From Diploptera punctata (Eukaryota; Arthropoda; Insecta; Blattodea; Blaberidae): 64,000 nucleotides of DNA. This document shows positions 10,666 through 20,900 of this stretch, piece by piece; within the stretch, counting starts at the first letter, position 1; every line of letters begins with the position of its first letter. The translations under genes and the position numbers were made by a program. The notes under the pieces were generated by a model. The model saw only the letters and a program-made list of their open reading frames with translations, was not told where the DNA came from and ran no database searches. The stretch spans positions 45,001 through 109,000 of the forward strand of contig JASPKZ010001256.1 of assembly GCA_030220185.1 (NCBI GenBank), in the 5' to 3' direction.

Positions 10666-10747
10666 ATTCTAAGATGGCTTTTACAAATCTTGACAATAAA
10701 TATCCACATTTTGCAGAAAATTACACTTATGCATTGTAATCTGTTGG

Positions 10748-10786
<39 letters not shown>
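10748..10786. repeat. (AAT)n microsatellite
   Basis: About 13 AAT units. Confidence 0.9.
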
Positions 10787-10834
10787 TGTGTAGTCTGTAT
10801 AAGTAAATTATTGGCTGTACAAAATAACTATTTG

Positions 10835-11180
10835 CGTAGTGCGGAAAGAAATCAAGAATGGATAAAATTAGAAAACAAGAAATTATAGAGATGATGAAAG
10901 TGGATAAGAATATATTTGAAAACATTGAAGAGCGAAAATTGAGATTGTTTTAGACATATTAAAAGAATATGAGAAGAGAAAATCCTAAAATGTATTTTGG
11001 AATGGAATGCTGAAGGCAGAAATAGAAGAGGAAAATTACAGGAAAAATGGATGGATGGGAAACAGGCGGAGTTTAAATAGAATGGAATTGGACAGAAGGA
11101 AAATGCGCAATGCAGAGGAATTTTCTGGATGAATGAAAATACTTTACAATGAAGAAAAAACTACGATAGTATAAAACATT
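10835..11180 (+). mobile_element. LINE-D-type 3' end
   Basis: Reads ERKLRLFRHIKRI, then EEKILKCILEWNAEGRNRRGKLQEKWMDG, the L-R-x-F-x-H-I-x-R-M / RGK...W C-terminal segment, and runs into (AAT)n from about 11187. Stops interrupt the frame. Confidence 0.7.
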
Positions 11181-11636
11181 TATTAATAATAATAATAATA
11201 TAATAATAATAATAATAATAATAATAAGAATAATAATAATAATAATTATTATTTTATTATTATGATTATTATTATTGATTATGATAATAATTATATAATA
11301 ATAATAAGTATTATTATTATAATAATTATTATAATAATAATAATAATTATTATTATAATACTTATTATAATAATAATAATAATTTAATAATAAGAATAAT
11401 CTAAGAATAATATAATAATTATAATTATAATAATAATAATTATAATTATAATAATTATAATAATAATTATAATTAATACTCATAATAATAATTATTATTA
11501 TTATAGTATGTATTAATATTATTATTAATAGTATTATTAGTATTATTATTAATATTAATCATTAATATTATTATAGTATTATTATTAATATTATTATTAA
11601 TATTATTATTATTATTAGTATTATTATTTTTTTTTT
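11181..11636. repeat. Long (AAT)n/(ATT)n tract
   Basis: About 450 bp of AAT and ATT repeats with many sense switches and interruptions. The 136-codon Y/N/I-rich minus ORF over it is not a gene. It links a LINE-D-type end to a 5'-truncated SINE-1. Confidence 0.95.
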
Positions 11637-11876
11637 CCTCACCTGTAAGACAAATGTCAGGAAAATTTTAAGGCCCAAACGTTCCCCGAAATCATATGGC
11701 CATCATCTTCATCATCATCCTTATCATTATCGACATCACCCATCATCCTTCACCGGTGTGGAAAGCAACGGGAAGCTACCACACCTACACAATTCCATAG
11801 TAAAGCTGCAATCATAGCATGAAAATGCTATGATTGCAGTGAAGGACTTGCCTTCGAGCAGAATTACTATGGATGG

Positions 11877-11880
<4 letters not shown>
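11636..11880 (+). mobile_element. SINE-1, 5'-truncated
   Basis: Begins at CCTCACCTGTAAGACAAATG and continues through the CATCATC-rich middle to the ATGGATGG end. The tRNA-like head is missing. It is bordered by (ATT)n on both sides (11520-11630 and 11878-11915). Confidence 0.9.
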
Positions 11881-11914
<34 letters not shown>

Positions 11915-11915
11915 A
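11881..11915. repeat. (ATT)n microsatellite
   Basis: Directly follows the SINE-1 3' end. Confidence 0.9.
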
Positions 11916-11964
11916 ATACATCTGTGGATAATGTTATCGACAAATAAATAAGCATTGGTAATGT

Positions 11965-12345
11965 CAATCTACAGTAATTTCTGACTTGTTTCTATCTTCG
12001 GGAATTTACAGCTGCTGCTGTCTTCCCGTACCAACTTCCAATGCCTGCGATCTTGGGCATCTTCAATGATTAACCCTCTTGCTTGCATTGCTATCCTCAT
12101 GCTTTCTTTCCAGGTTAACTTTGGTCTACCTTTTTTTTTTTCTTCTTTCTGGTCGGTTGCCATTGATACAGTTGTTTCGGCCATCGCTCATCTTCCATTC
12201 TTAAAATATGTCCTAAGCATTTTAATTCCTTCTCCTCAATTCTTTCAATTATGCTTTCTTCTACTTCCATTATGTTTCTCATTTTTATTACTGTTATTAT
12301 TATAATTATCATTAAAATGCATCTGTGAATGACGTCATTTACAAA
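11965..12345 (-). pseudogene. LINE-D-type C-terminus
   Basis: On the minus strand two overlapping frames join across a poly-purine slip at about 12130: IEEKELKCLGHILRMEDERWPKQLYQW, then KGRPKLTWKESMRIAMQARGL and DAQDRRHWKLVRE. Order and motifs (GHxxRM, RxPK, GRPxxTW, RGL, DRxxW) match the LINE-D post-RT region. The frameshift lies in a run of lysine codons. Confidence 0.75.
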
Positions 12346-12349
12346 CATA

Positions 12350-12760
12350 CATAGAGTTATGGTTACGGAGCAATTACAATACTATTAACAGACCGAAATT
12401 TAAACACATCTTTCTTTGACCCTGCAGGGTCCGAATAATTTCAGTAATAAAATCAGAAATGTATAATTAGATTTAAAAAATGGATTCAATAAACAAACGT
12501 TATATAACAAAGGGCTGTAAGCAGGTGAGAGACAGAGCACCTGGAACAAGGGTAAGTCCTCCCCTCGCAGATGTCTTCACAATCACAACTTCTGGGAGGG
12601 AGAACAAGCTTTCCCACTCAGCTCTGTCACAAGTTTGCTATTATTTTCTACAGTAGCTTTTAATTACTGTTATTTCAGACCAGTCCCATTTCAGTACTTC
12701 GTGATTTTACAAAGAGCCGTAAAATGGAGCATTACAGTACCGAATAACCTGTGCTGTGTA
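12350..12760. other. No recognisable feature
   Basis: A somewhat GC-richer patch at 12515-12610, otherwise nothing recognised. Confidence 0.4.
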
Positions 12761-12764
12761 TGTG

Positions 12765-13437
12765 ACAAATGAGGGAAATTTTGAAGAAATGGCTAAATTA
12801 AAATACCTGGGAACAATAATTACAAACAGGAATAAGATGCACAAGTAAATTAAACATAGGCTTAATTCTGGAAATGCGTGTGCTATTATGCATTATATGG
12901 ACTTTGTTGTCCAAACTTCTCTCGAAAAATGTTAAACTGAAAATATATAAAACTGTTATTCCCCCAGTTATGTTATATGGATGTGGAAACATGGATTTTA
13001 CTTAAAGGGAGGATAAAAATTTACGAGGTATTTGAGAATAAAGTTCTTTGGAAAAATTTTGGACTAAAAGAGAGATGAACAGGGACAGGGCGAATGGAGA
13101 AGATATATAACAGTGAGTTACACAGATCTGTATATAAAACCAGATGTAATAAGAAGAGTTAAATCTCATAGAATACGATGGGCACGACATGTGGTGCGAA
13201 TGGGGAATGAAAGAGGTACAAGGAAGCTCCGTCTAGAAAAACCAATGGGAAAACGTCCAGTAGTTAGACCAAGAATGAGATGGCAGAATAACATTAATCA
13301 TGATTTGAGGGAAGCAGATTATACAATTGATTGGAAATCAGTATCTCAGAATACGGGTGTATGGAGAGTTTATGTCCGCGCGGCCATGAACCTACGGGTT
13401 CGATAGTGCAGTGAGTTAATTACGTATGTACGTACGT
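12765..13437 (+). mobile_element. LINE-A 3' end
   Basis: Starts at TGACAAATGAGGGAAATTTT and ends with ACCTACGGGTTCGATAGTGC. The last 97 codons are open (13113-13406), with KPDVIRRVKSHRIRWARHVVRMGNE, GRPRMRW-like VVRPRMRWQNNINHDL, and MNLRVR. The tail has drifted to a GTAC/GTAA mix (13410-13437). Confidence 0.88.
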
Positions 13438-13439
13438 AA

Positions 13440-14030
13440 ATCCTGCATTCATCCCACATGGGATCACGGGTGCTCCCTGGCGGGAGTTTCTTAATCAAGC
13501 TGATTTAATTACGCTTATTTGCCTATAGATCTCAACGAGTGACATGTGTTTAGAACATCTCGATAATGAGACATATATTAGGCAACTAAAGTATTATTTG
13601 GATAAATGGAGGTAGGTTATATTTTACACAGAGGCCATTTTTTTTACTTCTTTGTATTATTTTTCTTTCTTTTCTTTTTTATGTATAGTAGATTCGAGTG
13701 TTATTCCTTTCTATATTCATTCTATCATTAATTTAATTTTAATTGTATTTAATTTCATTGTATTATTATAGGCTACATTATTTTCATTATTATTCAATTT
13801 GACAGATAATTAATTGTTTAGTATGATTTATATTGTAATTTTTGTACTTATATGTAACATATGTTTGTCCTGGTGAGTGGAAGAGAAGGCCACATGGCCT
13901 TAACTCCACCAGGCTAAATAAATAAATAAATAAATTATTCAGGATTGCGGTTCTTTTACAAGTCTGAAAATCTTCGAACTCGGTACTCATGGTTTTTAAG
14001 CCCTCCCGGAGAACTTGTTTTAAAAACTAA
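13440..14030 (-). mobile_element. SINE-2 split by a repeat E insertion
   Basis: The minus-strand SINE-2 3' half lies at 13440-13640 and its middle at 13937-14030 (AAGTCTGAAAATCTTCGAAC, complement of the segment at 38310). About 295 bp of repeat E interrupts it. The tRNA-like head is absent. For the full unit see 38163-38572. Confidence 0.7.
13641..13935 (+). mobile_element. Repeat E 3' end inserted in SINE-2
   Basis: Ends with the hairpin GAAGGCCACATGGCCTTA, then AACTCCACCAGGC and (TAAA)n at 13915-13936. The upstream part is AT-rich without an ORF. The insertion is younger than the SINE-2 it splits. Confidence 0.7.
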
Positions 14031-14335
14031 AGAAATGCTAAGGACACTGTAAAACAAATAACATGTAGGCCTATAGCAAATTATTTTTGTCTTTAAAAGG
14101 AAATATTTTAACGTTTCTGTGATAACGTGTGTTATTCATTTACTGTACAAGTAGGAAGTGTTTGACGTAGTTGTGAAGGTTAGACAGGTGATATGCCAGG
14201 GTTACCACACTTACATGTGTGACAAATTAGTTTCGGTGTGTCGTCACTTCATTAACTTCCCTTGAAAACAATAAAAAACAACCAAACCTAATAGCATCAA
14301 TTAGAGGCCTAACTAAAAACCTATAAATTCAGAAT
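14031..14335. other. No recognisable feature
   Basis: AT-rich; nothing recognised. Confidence 0.4.
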
Positions 14336-14337
14336 TG

Positions 14338-15165
14338 GAAAAATTCACTACATATGTGTCTTATAAGATTTGCTGATGATATGGCTTTGCTAGCAGAAGA
14401 TTGCAATGACATTGAGGAACATGCTGATGGAGGCTAAATGATAAGTGCGAGGATTATGGGATGAATATAAATATAAATAAGACGAAGACCATGCTTATAG
14501 GAAAAGAACCAAGGAAGATAAACATGAGGATTAAAGATGAGGATTAAAGATGAGGTCATTGAGCAAGTGGAGAGCTTCAAATACTGGGTTGTAACTATCA
14601 GTAGTAACATGAACTGCGGTCAAGAAGTAAAGCAGAGTATAGCAATGGCAAAAGAAGCTTTCAAACAAGAAACAAGCATTTCTGCGTACCTATGGCAAAA
14701 GAATTAAGGAAGAGGCTAGTGAAGTGCTTTGTGTGGAGTGTAGCATTATATGGTGCAGATACTTGGACATTACGACGGAATGAGGAAAAGCGACTGGAAG
14801 CTTTTTAGATGTGGATATGGAGAAGAAGAGGGACATATAAAATGGACAGGACAAAGTAAGAAATAAATATGTGCTAGACAGAGTGGGGTGAAAGAAGAAC
14901 AATGCTGGAACTCATAAAGAAGAGGAAAAGAAATTGGATTGGCTACTGGCTAAGAAGAAACTGCTGCTGAAATGCTCTAAGGATTGGTCTAAAAGGAATG
15001 GTCAACGGAAAGAAAGTTAGTGGCAGAAATAGACATCAGATGATAGACAATATTAAGTTAAATGGTTTGTATGCAGATACAAAAAGGAAAGCTGAGTGTA
15101 GGAAAGAGTGGAGGAATGCTGAGTTGCAGTTGAAGACCTGCTCTTGAGCAGAACATATGAATGAA
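14338..15165 (+). pseudogene. LINE-I reverse transcriptase, C-terminal half
   Basis: Frame-shifted but readable in order: RFADDMALLAED (RT motif C with intact FADD), GMNININKTKTMLIG (motif D), VEQVESFKYWVVTISS-like motif E, KEALLTYGKRIKE, LRRNEEKRLEAF.MWIWRR, DRVGERRTMLELIKKRKRNWIGYWLRRNC, then KGMVNGKKVSGRNRHQMIDNIKLNG and KAECRKEWRNAELQL. This is the common arthropod LINE with an R-x-W-I-G-H-x-L-R-R C-terminus, distinct from LINE-A. A 14-bp segment (ATGAGGATTAAAG) is tandemly duplicated near 14525-14555. No frame exceeds about 70 codons. Confidence 0.8.
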
Positions 15166-15179
15166 TGGTTTCTTAACCA

Positions 15180-15505
15180 AAAACCAGGAACGGAGAATTA
15201 GAATCGTCAGAAATGAGTTTTGTGAGGAGTGTAGTGGTTATACAATAATGGATCAAAGGCGAAAGTGAGGCCGAAAGAGAACTTGAATATATTCAAAATA
15301 TTAGATTAGAATTACACAATACAGAGATAAATGGATGGACCGCATCAATAGAATGGATACAATAGAATTCCGAAACAAGATTCTTCATTACAAACCACTA
15401 GACGAGAAATGTTGGAAGACTACTAAAAGATAGATAGACCATTTTAACATGAGATCGGAACAGACCAGCAGTCTAATCCTTGCTGCTGTGCGGCTGATGA
15501 TGATG
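15180..15505 (+). mobile_element. LINE-C2 3' end with (GAT)n tail
   Basis: Starts at AACCAGGAACGGAGAATTAG; contains RNEFCEECSGYT, a decayed MRFLRNVAGYT, and CGGAACAGACCAGCAG near the end, then GATGATGATGCTGATGATT. It is the plus-strand counterpart of the minus copy at 56195-57035. Confidence 0.65.
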
Positions 15506-15511
15506 CTGATG

Positions 15512-15600
15512 ATTATCGTCAAGGCATCCCCGGGAATGAGGCAACGAGAAGTGGCAGACCTGGCTAAACAAACGCGGGGGAACACAGAATTCCAGTATGT
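15512..15600 (+). pseudogene. Possible RNase H scrap of a LINE
   Basis: Reads QGIPGNEA then, one base shifted, REVADLAKQTRG. This resembles the HxGIxGNExADxLAK motif of the RNase H domain in Jockey/R1-type LINEs. Only about 25 residues support it. Confidence 0.35.
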
Positions 15601-15671
15601 AGGAGCGTAAACCAGCCAGCGTAGTTTACGTGAATTGAATCCGATTCCGATTGAGGGTCTTCCACTTTTCA

Positions 15672-15950
15672 GCGGTGCCTTTTACAGCCGGCTGCGACCC
15701 TTCACTCCACATGTGTCAATCCACAGAGGTAGATGATCAACGCCAGTGTGGGGTGACATTTTGGTTAGCATGTTGGTCCCCCAGCCGTATAGCTGTTCTC
15801 AACCTGGAGCCGCTTACTTACTGGAGCTACCAATGCCTCACGAGTGGGTGGGCACCGTCCCATATGGCCGAAAATACCATGAGAAAATTTCTTCCCCCAT
15901 GGGGACTCGAACCAGCTCAAGTCCCGTAGCTCTGCGCCAATCAATAAGTG
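15672..15950 (-). mobile_element. SINE-4, tRNA-derived
   Basis: The minus-strand head has A-box-like TTGGCGCAGAGCTACGG and B box GGTTCGAGTCCCC, then the family body (CATATGGGACGGTGCCCACC) and end near GCCGGCTG. Other copies: 50105-50405 and a truncated one at 54365-54500. It is not a tRNA gene: acceptor-stem pairing and the 3' half of a tRNA are missing. The two overlapping plus ORFs here are incidental. Confidence 0.75.
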
Positions 15951-16011
15951 TAAATAAGTGGGGAAAATGAATCGAAAAACACCACAAAAGGTGCAGTGAA
16001 AAAATATTTTT

Positions 16012-16316
16012 TACCTAGTGTGAAGGAAAGATTGAAATTAAAACTTACCTTTAACTGGAAAAATTACCTTCTTAACAGGGCACAAAAAAAAATAAACAGT
16101 TATTACTATAGTATTAAAATAAAAGACAGTCCCTTGTGTAACATGCGCAAACTTAGAACAAACGATAGATCATCTAATGTTTGAATGTATAAAACTGGAA
16201 ACAGAAAGACAGTTATTTAATAAATATGGTAAACGGACATTCAACAAAATAAGAATAATACGGGATTACACACTTAAATTAATCTCATACATTAATTCAA
16301 TAGATTTAGATAGATT
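16012..16316 (+). pseudogene. LINE-J C-terminal zinc-knuckle fragment
   Basis: Frames combine to give KDSPLC, then TCANLEQTIDHLMFECIKLETERQLF, a Cx2C...H...C pattern ending near a stop at 16318. This CCHC knuckle after the RNase H/RT region is typical of Jockey/R1-type LINEs. A second copy lies at 44325-44540. One frameshift at about 16145 separates the two cysteines. Confidence 0.65.
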
Positions 16317-16985
16317 ATAAGAGCAAAACAAAGCCAATTCAATGAGTGGAACAAATAGATCATACAATTACATTTGACCATACAACAAGAATAAAAACAA
16401 AAGAAAATTGTGGAAATAATTTTATGAAAATAATTTTGTAAATTAAAGCATGTAGTAGGCCCTATTACTTTCTTTGTGATGGAACATGCTGAATGAACAT
16501 AATTAAAAAAAAACTTAAATTGGCAAACCACTGGACTGGACTGGATAAGGCGAAGTCTAGCTTCGCACAGTATGCTGCGTATGTTAGAACCCCACTAGGG
16601 CTATTTGGCAGCTAAGTTAATAGTGGCTATCATTACGGGGTTTGTAGTTCACTTGACCCCGAACCTATTTGGCAGCGCTAGCGTTTGTGTGCGAATGGTG
16701 GTGAAAATTAGGCAGAGATAGGAATGTGATGACCTGAAGCAGGACATCAGAAACCACATTACTTTCAAGCCGAGAGTCGGAAATCCAGCATTGTGGAATG
16801 AAGCCACGCTACTCCAGGAAAGAGCACATCGCCAAATCTCTGGCTGGATTTAATGAGGGGTAAATCGGGTGAATATGTTTCTATGTATAGCACGCCACTG
16901 AGGAAAGCGTCCCATACTACGTACCATAAATTCGTACCATAAAATTTGTATGCAAAGATTAATTTCTCGTAGTCAGTTCATATAT
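16317..16985. other. Unrecognised; GC-richer block at 16540-16900
   Basis: The first part is AT-rich. 16540-16900 is clearly less AT-rich than its surroundings and holds a small GCGAAGTCTAGCTTCGC hairpin at 16551-16567. I cannot assign either part to a family. Confidence 0.4.
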
Positions 16986-16989
16986 ATAT

Positions 16990-17327
16990 ATGGTAGACAG
17001 GTGACTGGAGATCGACTACATAACAGTGAGCTAGATGGTCTTTATAAGAAAACCAAATATAATAACAGTTAAATGTCATAGACTGCGATGAGAACATGGC
17101 ACAGTGGGGAATGAAATAGGTGCATGGAAGTTTCTTGTAGGAAACCCAGAGGGAAAACCGCCCAGTTGGTAGACCAAGAATGAGGTGGGAGAATAATATT
17201 TGATAAGATCCGAGAGAAGTAGATTATTCAGAGGATGATTAAAACTCATTAGATTAGGATTGGGATGTATGGAGAGCTTTTGTCCGCGCCGCCATGAACC
17301 TACGGGTTCGATTAGTGCCAGTGAAAT
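16990..17327 (+). mobile_element. LINE-A 3' end
   Basis: Runs from ACAGGTGACTGGAGATCGAC to ACCTACGGGTTCGATTAGTG, the last ~330 bp of the element. Indels remove any open frame. Confidence 0.85.
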
Positions 17328-17339
17328 ATATAACGGAAA

Positions 17340-17460
17340 ATTAATGTTTGAACTGGGATGCCTGATAAGCAAAGTCGGTATCGCGCTAATGTAGAGTTAG
17401 ATGTCCCGGTTTCAAATCTCGGTTCAGGTGTTAATTTTTCTGTAGTCAGAAGCTCTGACC
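17340..17460 (+). mobile_element. SINE-5 tRNA-like head
   Basis: AAGTCGGTATCGCGCTAATG (A-box-like) followed 20 bp later by GGTTTCAAATCTCGG (B-box-like), the spacing of an internal RNA polymerase III promoter. Only one copy, body not delimited. It could instead be a decayed tRNA pseudogene. Confidence 0.45.
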
Positions 17461-17815
17461 ACTAGCCTATGAGGCTTGTCGTACACAAATATGTTGCCTG
17501 AGAAATTGACTTCAGAAACGTTAGAGAAAATAGTTTGACGATAGAGTTCAATGGACCGCATATTCATTCCACGGTTAAATAAAATACTGTATAGTATAAG
17601 TAGAACGCGATTTCCAAGATCTAAAATGTCAAAAAAATAATTATTATGACTTTAAAACATTAATACAGCCCTGTTGAACAACACACTCAAAACGTGAAAG
17701 CTGTAACCCCATTCTTATATACTTCACTGCCAACACAGAGGCATACGGGAGCAAGGTTCTGTCTGAACTTGAGCTACAAATCATCAGCAGTGGCGGCTCG
17801 CATAATCTTATGAAT
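17461..17815. other. No recognisable feature
   Basis: Nothing recognised. Confidence 0.4.
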
Positions 17816-17821
17816 AACAAT

Positions 17822-17945
17822 CATAATCGGCATTTATGGTTACCATTGTTCGCATTTGTTCTCGAGACTCGCGGGTTTGAACCCGGTCGGGGTCGATAAT
17901 ATTTTTCTGCGCGTACAAATCGTGGGTATGACTTCCTTAGCGTCA
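17822..17945 (+). mobile_element. tRNA-derived SINE head, SINE-2-like
   Basis: Has GACTCGCGGGTTTGAACCCGG (B box) and GTCGGGGTCGATAATATTTT, like the SINE-2 head at 38210-38250, but with a different A-box side. The downstream body is replaced by the hairpin at 17951. Confidence 0.5.
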
Positions 17946-17950
17946 GTTTC

Positions 17951-18034
17951 ACCAAGAGAGGTAACTGTATTACGCCAGTTTTCCCATGTATAATGCATAG
18001 CTTAAACTGGCGTAATACAGTTACCTCTCTTGGT
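17951..18034. repeat. Perfect 31 bp inverted repeat (hairpin)
   Basis: Arms 17951-17981 and 18004-18034 are exact reverse complements (ACCAAGAGAGGTAACTGTAT...), with a 22-nt loop. With one indel the pairing extends outward into TTTC/GAAA and CAG/CTG (to about 17943 and 18045). As RNA it would form a strong ~84-nt stem-loop on either strand. Confidence 0.95.
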
Positions 18035-18112
18035 TGAAACTGGACCCTTAGAAAGGAATGCAAAATCGTCGTAAATTTACGGCACGTAAAAGAACATCAA
18101 GCCTAATACTTT

Positions 18113-18140
18113 ATTATTATATATATATATATATATTATT
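18113..18140. repeat. (AT)n microsatellite
   Basis: Short TA-repeat tract. Confidence 0.85.
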
Positions 18141-18149
18141 TCAGGATTA

Positions 18150-18425
18150 TTTCTGTTGTTTACACAGGTATCCAAACCAAAATATACATTTTTTTTTTCT
18201 TCCACACTTCCCGGTCTTGCGTATCTGCTTCTTATTTCTCTTCATGTTGTCTTGAATTCCATCCACGTTGGCTTTGTTCTACCACGTTTCCCTTTTCTAG
18301 GAGTTATCTATTTCAATACGTCTTTGTTTGTTTCTGTGTCCCTTCTTCTCATTATATGTCCATTCCATCTTAGTTGGGTTTCTTCAATCTCTTGTACGTA
18401 CAATATCCTTTTCTACATTCTCTTA
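18150..18425 (-). pseudogene. LINE-D-type C-terminus
   Basis: The minus strand reads IEETQLRWNGHIMRRRDTETNKDVLK, then ITPRKGKRGRTKPTWMEF, the LRWxGHxxR / GKRGRxxxTW landmarks of the post-RT region, then RSRYARPGSVEEKK. One stop separates the halves. Confidence 0.7.
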
Positions 18426-18443
18426 TTGTATTATTTTTATTAT

Positions 18444-18446
18444 ATA

Positions 18447-18495
<49 letters not shown>
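18444..18495. repeat. (AT)n microsatellite
   Basis: About 25 AT units immediately before a LINE-A fragment. Confidence 0.95.
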
Positions 18496-18496
<1 letters not shown>

Positions 18497-18504
18497 GAGA
18501 AAAT

Positions 18505-19130
18505 AATTGCATATAGAAATGAGACGCACAAAGAAATTAAATAATTGGTTCAATTCTGAAAATGCATTCTATTATGTATTACAGGAACTCTTGTTTGTCT
18601 CCAACATGTCTCTAAAAAACGTTAAACTGAAAATATATAAAACTGTTATTCTTCCAGTTATTTTATATGGAAGAGAAACATGGACTCTTACTTTAAAGCG
18701 GGAGAAAAAAATACGAGTATTTCAGAATGAAGTTCTTAGAAAAAAATTGGACCAAAGACAGATGAACAGATAGGTGAATGGAGATGACTACATAACATGG
18801 AGCTTCATGATCTTTATAGGAAACCAGATATAATAACAGTTAAATCTCGTAGACGGCGATGGGCACACACATTGTGGCAGGAATGGAGAATGGAAGAGGG
18901 CATGTAAACTTCTTGTAGGAAAACCATAGGGAAATCGCCCAGTTGGTTAGACCAAGAATGAGATGGAAGAATTTATAATAACTATGATTTTAAAACGTTT
19001 TTTGAGAGAAGTTGGGACAACGAGAGTACCTATAATACATAATAGAATGCATTTTCAGAATTGAACCTATGTTTAATCTTCTTTGTGCATCTCATTCCTT
19101 TTGTAATTATTGTTTTCTTATATACTCGAC
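18505..19130. mobile_element. LINE-A fragment followed by an inverted LINE-A piece
   Basis: 18505-18990 is plus-strand LINE-A (ETHKEIK, YGRETWTLTLK, GRPRMRW region) with the 3' end missing. At about 18990 it switches to minus-strand LINE-A (complement of AATGCATTTTCAGAATTGAA-type sequence to about 19130). The junction at ACTATGATTTTAAAACGTTT carries no tail, so it looks like a rearrangement or 5' inversion. 88 codons are open at 18507-18773. Confidence 0.8.
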
Positions 19131-19184
19131 ATGCACTGCTATGCCTAAATAAATTAAATAAATTCAAACATGGCAGTTGCTAGT

Positions 19185-19780
19185 CAGTTTTTAATTTCGG
19201 ATTTCTGGTAAACCTCCACTTCTAATTGTCGGATTTCGCTATTTTTTATATCTACCTCAGTTTATTTTAATATAATATACCGAGTTTCGTTATGAAGCAT
19301 CGAAAATTACGACCGCCTACGATTTTTAAATTTTCACTTCAGATGAACTCCAACGCCTAATGGTTTTAGAAAGATAATTTATGAATCTAAAAACATCCAG
19401 ATGCCCACTCAAACACACACAACAAAATTTAATCAAAATCGGTCTAGTCGTTTAGGCAGTTTTTAATTTCGGATTTCAGGCAAACCCCCCCCCACTTCTA
19501 ATTTTCGGATTTCGCTCATTTTTGGACAATACCTACCTCAGTTTATTTTAATAGGATAAATTGTGTTTCGTTATGAAACATTGAAAAATGTGACCGCTAA
19601 AGGGATTTTCCATTTCCACTTCAGGTGAACTCCTACACCTAATGGTTTTAGACGTTGCAATTGTGAATCTAAACCATCGAGGGACTCAATCAGACACATA
19701 CACACAAAATTTCATCAAAATCGGCCCAGTCGTTTAGGAGGAGTTCAGTGACAAATACACGTACAGAAGAATTATATACC
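19185..19780. repeat. Repeat F, two tandem units of about 270 bp
   Basis: Each unit has TTTTTAATTTCGGATTTC, CTCAGTTTATTTTAATA, CGACCGC/TGACCGCTA, TCAGRTGAACTCC, CCTAATGGTTTTAGA and ATCAAAATCGG...AGTCGTTTAGG. Unit starts are near 19190 and 19450. There is no ORF. Related pieces: 7085, 23165, 28754. Classification unknown. Confidence 0.75.
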
Positions 19781-19784
19781 ATAT

Positions 19785-20041
19785 GAAGGGCTTAGGGTAG
19801 TAACATGATAAGCCACATTCTATATAAAAAAAGTCATTTAATACAACGATAGCAAATAAATGTATTGAAATATCCATAAAATAAGTTGTAAGTGCGCCAG
19901 TGAAGAGTTAAAACATATATACACACAATATATTAACAACAATACTGCACAATTAGTATTTATAATGTTTTGAAACATTAAAATCCTTATATCTCAGAAA
20001 GAACAATATGAGGCTTATCATGTTATTGCCCTAACCCCTTC
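19785..20041. mobile_element. GAAGGGC MITE, copy 1 (257 bp)
   Basis: Inverted termini GAAGGGCTTAGGG... and ...CCCTAACCCCTTC extend about 35 bp, including TAACATGATAAGC/GCTTATCATGTTA. ATAT at 19781-19784 and 20042-20045 is a candidate 4-bp target duplication (a 2-bp TA reading is also possible). No ORF. Two more copies at 55036 and 56540. Confidence 0.9.
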
Positions 20042-20147
20042 ATATAAAGATAGATTGAACAGAATGTTTTAAGATATCTAAAAATACATAATATTTTAAA
20101 ATCGACTTGGACCCTTGATTAACTAAAAAAATTAATGTTTGAATTAT

Positions 20148-20483
20148 CCATCTATCCATAGTAATTCTGCCTGAAGGCAGGTCCTTCACTGCAATCATAG
20201 CATTTTCATGCTATGCTTGCAGCTTTACTAGGGAATTGTAGGTGTGGTAGCTTCCCGTTGCTTTCCACACCGGTGAAGGATGATGATGATTATGGTAATG
20301 ATGATGACCATATGATTCCGGGGACCGTTTGAGCCTTAAATTTTTCCTGACATTTGTCTTACAGGTGAGGAAAAACCCCGATTAAAACTTCACCCAGAAA
20401 AAAAACTGCCCCGACCGGGGATCGAACCCGGGCCCGCTGCGTGGCAAGGCAGTACGCTACCTCGAGACCACAGCGGTGGACGC
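20148..20483 (-). mobile_element. SINE-1, full length
   Basis: Complete on the minus strand, from GTCCACCGCTGTGGTCTCG to the ATGGATAGATGG end. The candidate target duplication is TTGAATTAT at 20139-20147 and 20484-20492. The internal promoter boxes TGGTCTCGAGG and GGTTCGATCCC are intact. Confidence 0.9.
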
Positions 20484-20492
20484 TTGAATTAT

Positions 20493-20890
20493 AATCAGAT
20501 ATATATGATTGCCAGTTATTTCTTAACTCTCTTCACAAATGACTCTCGAAACAAATATTTACGAACAATAAAAATAACACGATACCTGATGGACAACCCT
20601 GAGGAAAGTTCACGTACTACAGTTCCAATGTCACAAGTGCGATAAGTATTTGCAGTGGAAGGCACCACTTGTAGGTTTGCTGTGCGGGAGAGTGAATATG
20701 AAAAGCTGAGAGATGGAGTTGCATTGGGTCAACAGTAGATATGCACAATCAGTGATGGTTCTCTCAAAACGAGATCGTGTTAGACTCATCAAATCTCTGC
20801 GTAAGAGACGCCACTTCCGCAAACCAGCTACAGTAAGTCAACTTAGTTCAATTCACTTATTTATTCCACAGTACAACATTTATGTATATT
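20493..20890. other. No recognisable feature
   Basis: Two overlapping ~60-codon ORFs on opposite strands, neither with a recognisable motif. Confidence 0.4.
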
Positions 20891-20900
20891 ATTTTATTTA

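Noticed and set aside
11073..11483. 136-codon Y/N/I-rich minus ORF
   Set aside because: Translation of trinucleotide repeats.
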